DNA from: CAYLNM01 sp964385045 | GTDB lineage: Bacteria; Planctomycetota; Phycisphaerae; Phycisphaerales; SM1A02 | DNA length: 7,777 nucleotides | Direction: 5' to 3' | Assembly (NCBI GenBank): GCA_964385045.1 | Contig: CAYLNM010000186.1 | Span: 1 to 7,777, forward strand | Part shown: positions 5,873-7,777 of the stretch, in pieces | Numbering within the stretch: the first letter of the stretch is position 1 | How the letters are laid out: each line of letters begins with the position of its first letter | The notes under the pieces: generated by a model | Database searches by the model: none | What the model saw: the letters and a program-made list of their open reading frames with translations, nothing else | Told to the model about the DNA's origin: nothing | Program-made: the position numbers and the translations under genes

Positions 5873-6591
5873 GGGCGCGGCTCCGCGGGCGACGCCGCGG
5901 AACCCGGCCCCGGGCCCCCGCTCGCGCCGTCGGACGCCGCCGGGCCCGGACCCACGCCCGGCTCGTCCGCCTCGATCCCCGCGGCGCCCTCGGCGCCCTC
6001 GGCGCCCTGGGCGTCCTTCCGGCCGACCGGCCGCACCGGCCGCACCGGCCGCGCCGGCGAGCCGACGCAGACCATCCCCGGCGGCAGATCGCCGAAGACG
6101 CTGCTGCGGGCCCCGACCACGCTGCCCGCCCCGACGGTGACGCCCGGCCCCACGAAGACGTCGGCCGCGATCCACGCCCGGTCGCCGATCTCGATCGGCA
6201 TCGGCACCAGCGGGCGATGCTCGAGCTCGAAGTCGTGCGTCGCCCCGCAGAGGTAGGCGTACTGGCTCACGATCGCCCGCTCGCCGAGCCGGATGCGATC
6301 GACGGCGTAGACGTCGACGTCGTCGGCGATGGTGGCGAACGCGGCCATCTCGAGGTTCCACGGCGCCCAGACCCGGGCCCGCGGATACACCCGGGCCGTC
6401 GGGTGAAGCCGCGCTCCGAAGAGCCGCAGCAGGCGGTTCCGCCAGCGGTGGCACGGACGCGGCGACCAGCGGAACAGCGTGCCCTGGACGAGTCCCCAGA
6501 GCGCCCGGCCACTGCGATGCCCGAGCGAGTGCGGACTGGCGGGCGGGCGATGAGCGGCATCGCCCTCGGGCGCGACGTGCGAGCGGCTCAT
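5869..6591 (-). CDS. WcaF-like left-handed beta-helix O-acetyltransferase (intact catalytic His)
   Basis: The product is 240 residues and belongs to the hexapeptide-repeat acyltransferases that move acetyl from acetyl-CoA to a sugar hydroxyl, working as trimers in the cytoplasm. An N-terminal segment RALWGLVQGTLFRWSPRP (29-46) and RNRLLRLFGARL (51-62) are typical of the colanic-acid WcaF group. Hexapeptide coils run from about 64 to 168. The active-site insertion YAYLCGATHDFE (111-122) contains His119 and Asp120, followed by IEIGDRAWIAADVFVGPGVT (133-152) and the closing VGSPARPVRPV. From about 181 to 240 there is a low-complexity Gly/Ala/Pro tail built partly from 9-bp DNA repeats; the family normally ends near residue 185. 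The ATG at 6591 overlaps the preceding stop as ATGA, which fixes the start. The stop overlaps the GTG of the glycosyltransferase. Confidence 0.95.
   Translation of the reverse strand: MSRSHVAPEGDAAHRPPASPHSLGHRSGRALWGLVQGTLFRWSPRPCHRWRNRLLRLFGARLHPTARVYPRARVWAPWNLEMAAFATIADDVDVYAVDRIRLGERAIVSQYAYLCGATHDFELEHRPLVPMPIEIGDRAWIAADVFVGPGVTVGAGSVVGARSSVFGDLPPGMVCVGSPARPVRPVRPVGRKDAQGAEGAEGAAGIEADEPGVGPGPAASDGASGGPGPGSAASPAEPRP
5983..6009. repeat. 9-bp tandem repeat, three units (GGCGCCCT[C/G])
   Basis: Three head-to-tail 9-base copies, GGCGCCCTC, GGCGCCCTC and GGCGCCCTG, lie inside the C-terminal tail of the acetyltransferase. On the minus strand they encode the repeated tripeptide seen in AQGAEGAEGAAG. 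They keep frame and lengthen a disordered-looking tail. Confidence 0.75.
6022..6057. repeat. 9-bp tandem repeat, about four units (CCGCACCGG-like)
   Basis: Units GCCGACCGG (6022), CCGCACCGG (6031), CCGCACCGG (6040) and CCGCGCCGG (6049) lie directly after the beta-helix domain of the same gene. On the minus strand they encode repeats of Arg-Pro-Val (ARPVRPVRPVG, residues 180-190). Expansion would add residues without changing frame. Confidence 0.7.
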
Positions 6592-7163
6592 CGTCTCGTC
6601 CCCGCCGTGGTGTGCGCGGTCGGTTGCTCCGCCGGCGCTGGCGCGCCCGCCACGGCCGCCGGCTCACCTCCGCGGTCGAACGATCGGTGACCGCGTGGCA
6701 CCGCGGGCCGGCCCACCGCCACCCGCCACGGCGGAAGGTCGCCCGCGGCCGTGCCCCGCGCCCCGACCACCACGCCGCGGCCGACCGTGGTGCCGGGCAG
6801 CACGAGCACATCCGCCGCCACCCAGGCGTCGTCGTCCAGCGTCACGCTGCCGCGGGCCGGACCGTCGAGCCGTCCGGCGACCTCGGTGGCCAGCACCGCG
6901 AGCTGGCTCACCACGCAGCGCGCCCCGATCACCACCGGTTCCGCCGCGATGATGGACGCGTCGTCGCCCACGATCGCCAGGTCGTCCGCCCGCACGTTCC
7001 ACGGTCGGTCGATCAGCACCGAGCGCCGAATCCTCACCGTCGGCGCGACCGTCATGCCGAACGCCCGGAGCAGGCGGCGGCGGAAGCCATAGGCCGGATG
7101 CGGGCTCAGCCGCATCGCCGGACGGCCGAGCAGCTCCCACGCAATACGACGGAGGCTGCTCAC
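6588..7163 (-). CDS. Left-handed beta-helix acetyltransferase paralogue lacking the catalytic His
   Basis: The 191-residue product has the same layout as its neighbours. It shows the WcaF-type N-terminus RIAWELLGRPAMRLSPHPAY (6-25) and RRRLLRAFGMTV (28-39), hexapeptide coils (about 40-145) and the closing VAVGRPAVPRG (148-158). Aligning the VSQ anchor (85-87 here, 108-110 in the downstream paralogue) places Val95-Ala96-Gly97 opposite Thr-His-Asp. The insertion LATEVAGRLDGPARG is also shorter and lacks any His. That residue is the general base in WcaF/LacA-type enzymes, so this copy is predicted to be inactive or altered in mechanism. The rest of the fold looks maintained (DDDAWVAADVLVLPGTTVG, 110-128), which argues against a decaying pseudogene. 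The start is the GTG at 7163, which overlaps the preceding stop as GTGA. The stop overlaps the next ATG as ATGA. Residues from about 159 form a low-complexity tail. Confidence 0.9.
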   Translation of the reverse strand: MSSLRRIAWELLGRPAMRLSPHPAYGFRRRLLRAFGMTVAPTVRIRRSVLIDRPWNVRADDLAIVGDDASIIAAEPVVIGARCVVSQLAVLATEVAGRLDGPARGSVTLDDDAWVAADVLVLPGTTVGRGVVVGARGTAAGDLPPWRVAVGRPAVPRGHRSFDRGGEPAAVAGAPAPAEQPTAHTTAGTRR

Positions 7164-7777
7164 GGTGCGCTCTCCTCCGGGGGGGCGGCGGGCGCAGACC
7201 GGCTCGCGCCCCCCCCGCCGTCACCGGAATCGACCGTCGTCGCCCGCTCCGCCTCGGCCGCGTCGGCCCCGACCGGGGCGGCCGGCGTGCCGGCGAGGCC
7301 GCCGGGCCCCGCGAACGAGCGGAAGACGCTTGCCCGTGGTGCCACCAGGACGCCGTCGCCCAGCCGCACGTCGGGCCCGACGTAGGCGTCCAGCCCGATC
7401 ACGCAGTCCGCGCCGATCTCGATCGGGGGCCGAAGCAGGGGAAAACGCGAGTCGTTCATGTCGTGCGTCCCGGCACAGAGGTGGGCGCGCACGTCGATGA
7501 CCGTCCGGTCCCCGATGCGAATCGGACCGAGCGAGTAGAGGATGGCACGATCCGCGACCCGCACCTCGTCGCCGACGTCGAGCGTCCACGGGATGGTGAT
7601 CGCGACGTCGCGGGCGAACCGGCAGCCGCGGCCGACCCGGGCACCGAAGAGCCGGAGCACCGTCGGCCGCAGGCCCGGGGCGAGCACCCACGCGGGGCGT
7701 CCGAGCAGGCCCCAGAGGATCCGGATGATCTTCTGCCGGGTGGTCCAGGTCGAGCGGCGGGCGGGCGGGGGATGGAC
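7160..7777 (-). CDS. WcaF-like left-handed beta-helix O-acetyltransferase, 5' end outside the window
   Basis: The frame is open to the right edge, so the start is missing and at least 205 residues are visible. The segment TTRQKIIRILWGLLGRPAWV (fragment residues 12-31) is continuous with VLAPGLRPTVLRLFGARVGR; it is the conserved WcaF N-terminus, so the internal GTG at 7687 is not the true start. Hexapeptide coils follow, with the active-site loop HLCAGTHDMND carrying the catalytic His (fragment residue 105), then PPIEIGADCVIGLDAYVGPD and the closing GLAGTPAAP. It probably acetylates a sugar or glycolipid precursor in the cytoplasm. The last 35 residues are a low-complexity Gly/Ala/Ser/Pro tail containing two homopolymer DNA tracts. 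It is the first visible gene of the overlapping run, and the operon promoter must lie outside the window. Confidence 0.93.
   Translation of the reverse strand, partial: VHPPPARRSTWTTRQKIIRILWGLLGRPAWVLAPGLRPTVLRLFGARVGRGCRFARDVAITIPWTLDVGDEVRVADRAILYSLGPIRIGDRTVIDVRAHLCAGTHDMNDSRFPLLRPPIEIGADCVIGLDAYVGPDVRLGDGVLVAPRASVFRSFAGPGGLAGTPAAPVGADAAEAERATTVDSGDGGGGASRSAPAAPPEESAP

Noticed and set aside
3245..6256. A 1003-codon open frame on the plus strand
   Set aside because: It runs antisense through the hydrolase, glycosyltransferase and an acetyltransferase, all of which have clear domain motifs. Its product is low-complexity Arg/Pro/Ala with no domain. Such frames are expected where third positions are nearly all G/C.
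7160..7687. Start of the first acetyltransferase at the internal GTG 7687
   Set aside because: The frame upstream to 7777 encodes the conserved WcaF N-terminal segment RQKIIRILWGLLGRPAW, so the real start is beyond the window.

Overview
The window comes from a bacterium with extremely high GC content: almost every third codon position is G or C, and long open frames occur by chance on both strands. The gene set suggests a Gram-negative-type cell envelope. It includes WcaF-like acetyltransferases, a WaaE-like family 2 glycosyltransferase and a candidate lipoprotein hydrolase. Together with the composition, the frequent GTG starts and the general lack of Shine-Dalgarno motifs, this fits Planctomycetota of the Phycisphaera type. 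That placement is inference, and other very GC-rich phyla are not excluded.

Layout. (1) Positions 1-112 are a G-rich, low-complexity leader with a TACGCT box just before the start of a sugar-nucleotide epimerase (113-1132, + strand). All other genes are on the minus strand. (2) Reading leftward from the right edge there is a tightly coupled run of four genes: a left-handed beta-helix acetyltransferase cut by the window edge (7777-7160), a second member that lacks the catalytic His (7163-6588), a third with an intact His (6591-5869), and a glycosyltransferase (5872-5033). Each junction is a 4-base GTGA or ATGA stop/start overlap. (3) After a gap of 96 bases comes an alpha/beta hydrolase with a lipoprotein-like N-terminus (4936-3464). 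(4) The 299-base spacer 3165-3463 holds a GC hairpin, a 12-bp tandem repeat array, a G-run tract and a probable leaderless promoter. (5) A PhzF-family isomerase (3164-2130) is coupled by another GTGA overlap to an unrecognised membrane protein (2133-1060). The 3' end of that gene overlaps the 3' end of the epimerase in tail-to-tail orientation.

Function. The epimerase, glycosyltransferase and three acetyltransferases read as part of a surface polysaccharide locus: the epimerase would supply a (probably N-acetylated) nucleotide sugar, the transferase would add a sugar, and the beta-helix enzymes would O-acetylate it. The hydrolase could act at the cell surface, but its substrate is unknown. 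The PhzF/membrane-protein pair looks like an independent transcription unit.

The most notable features are the catalytic-His-deficient middle acetyltransferase between two apparently competent paralogues, the 12-bp repeat array, and the start-proximal -10-like boxes before two transcription units. I see no mobile element, CRISPR array, tRNA or rRNA.
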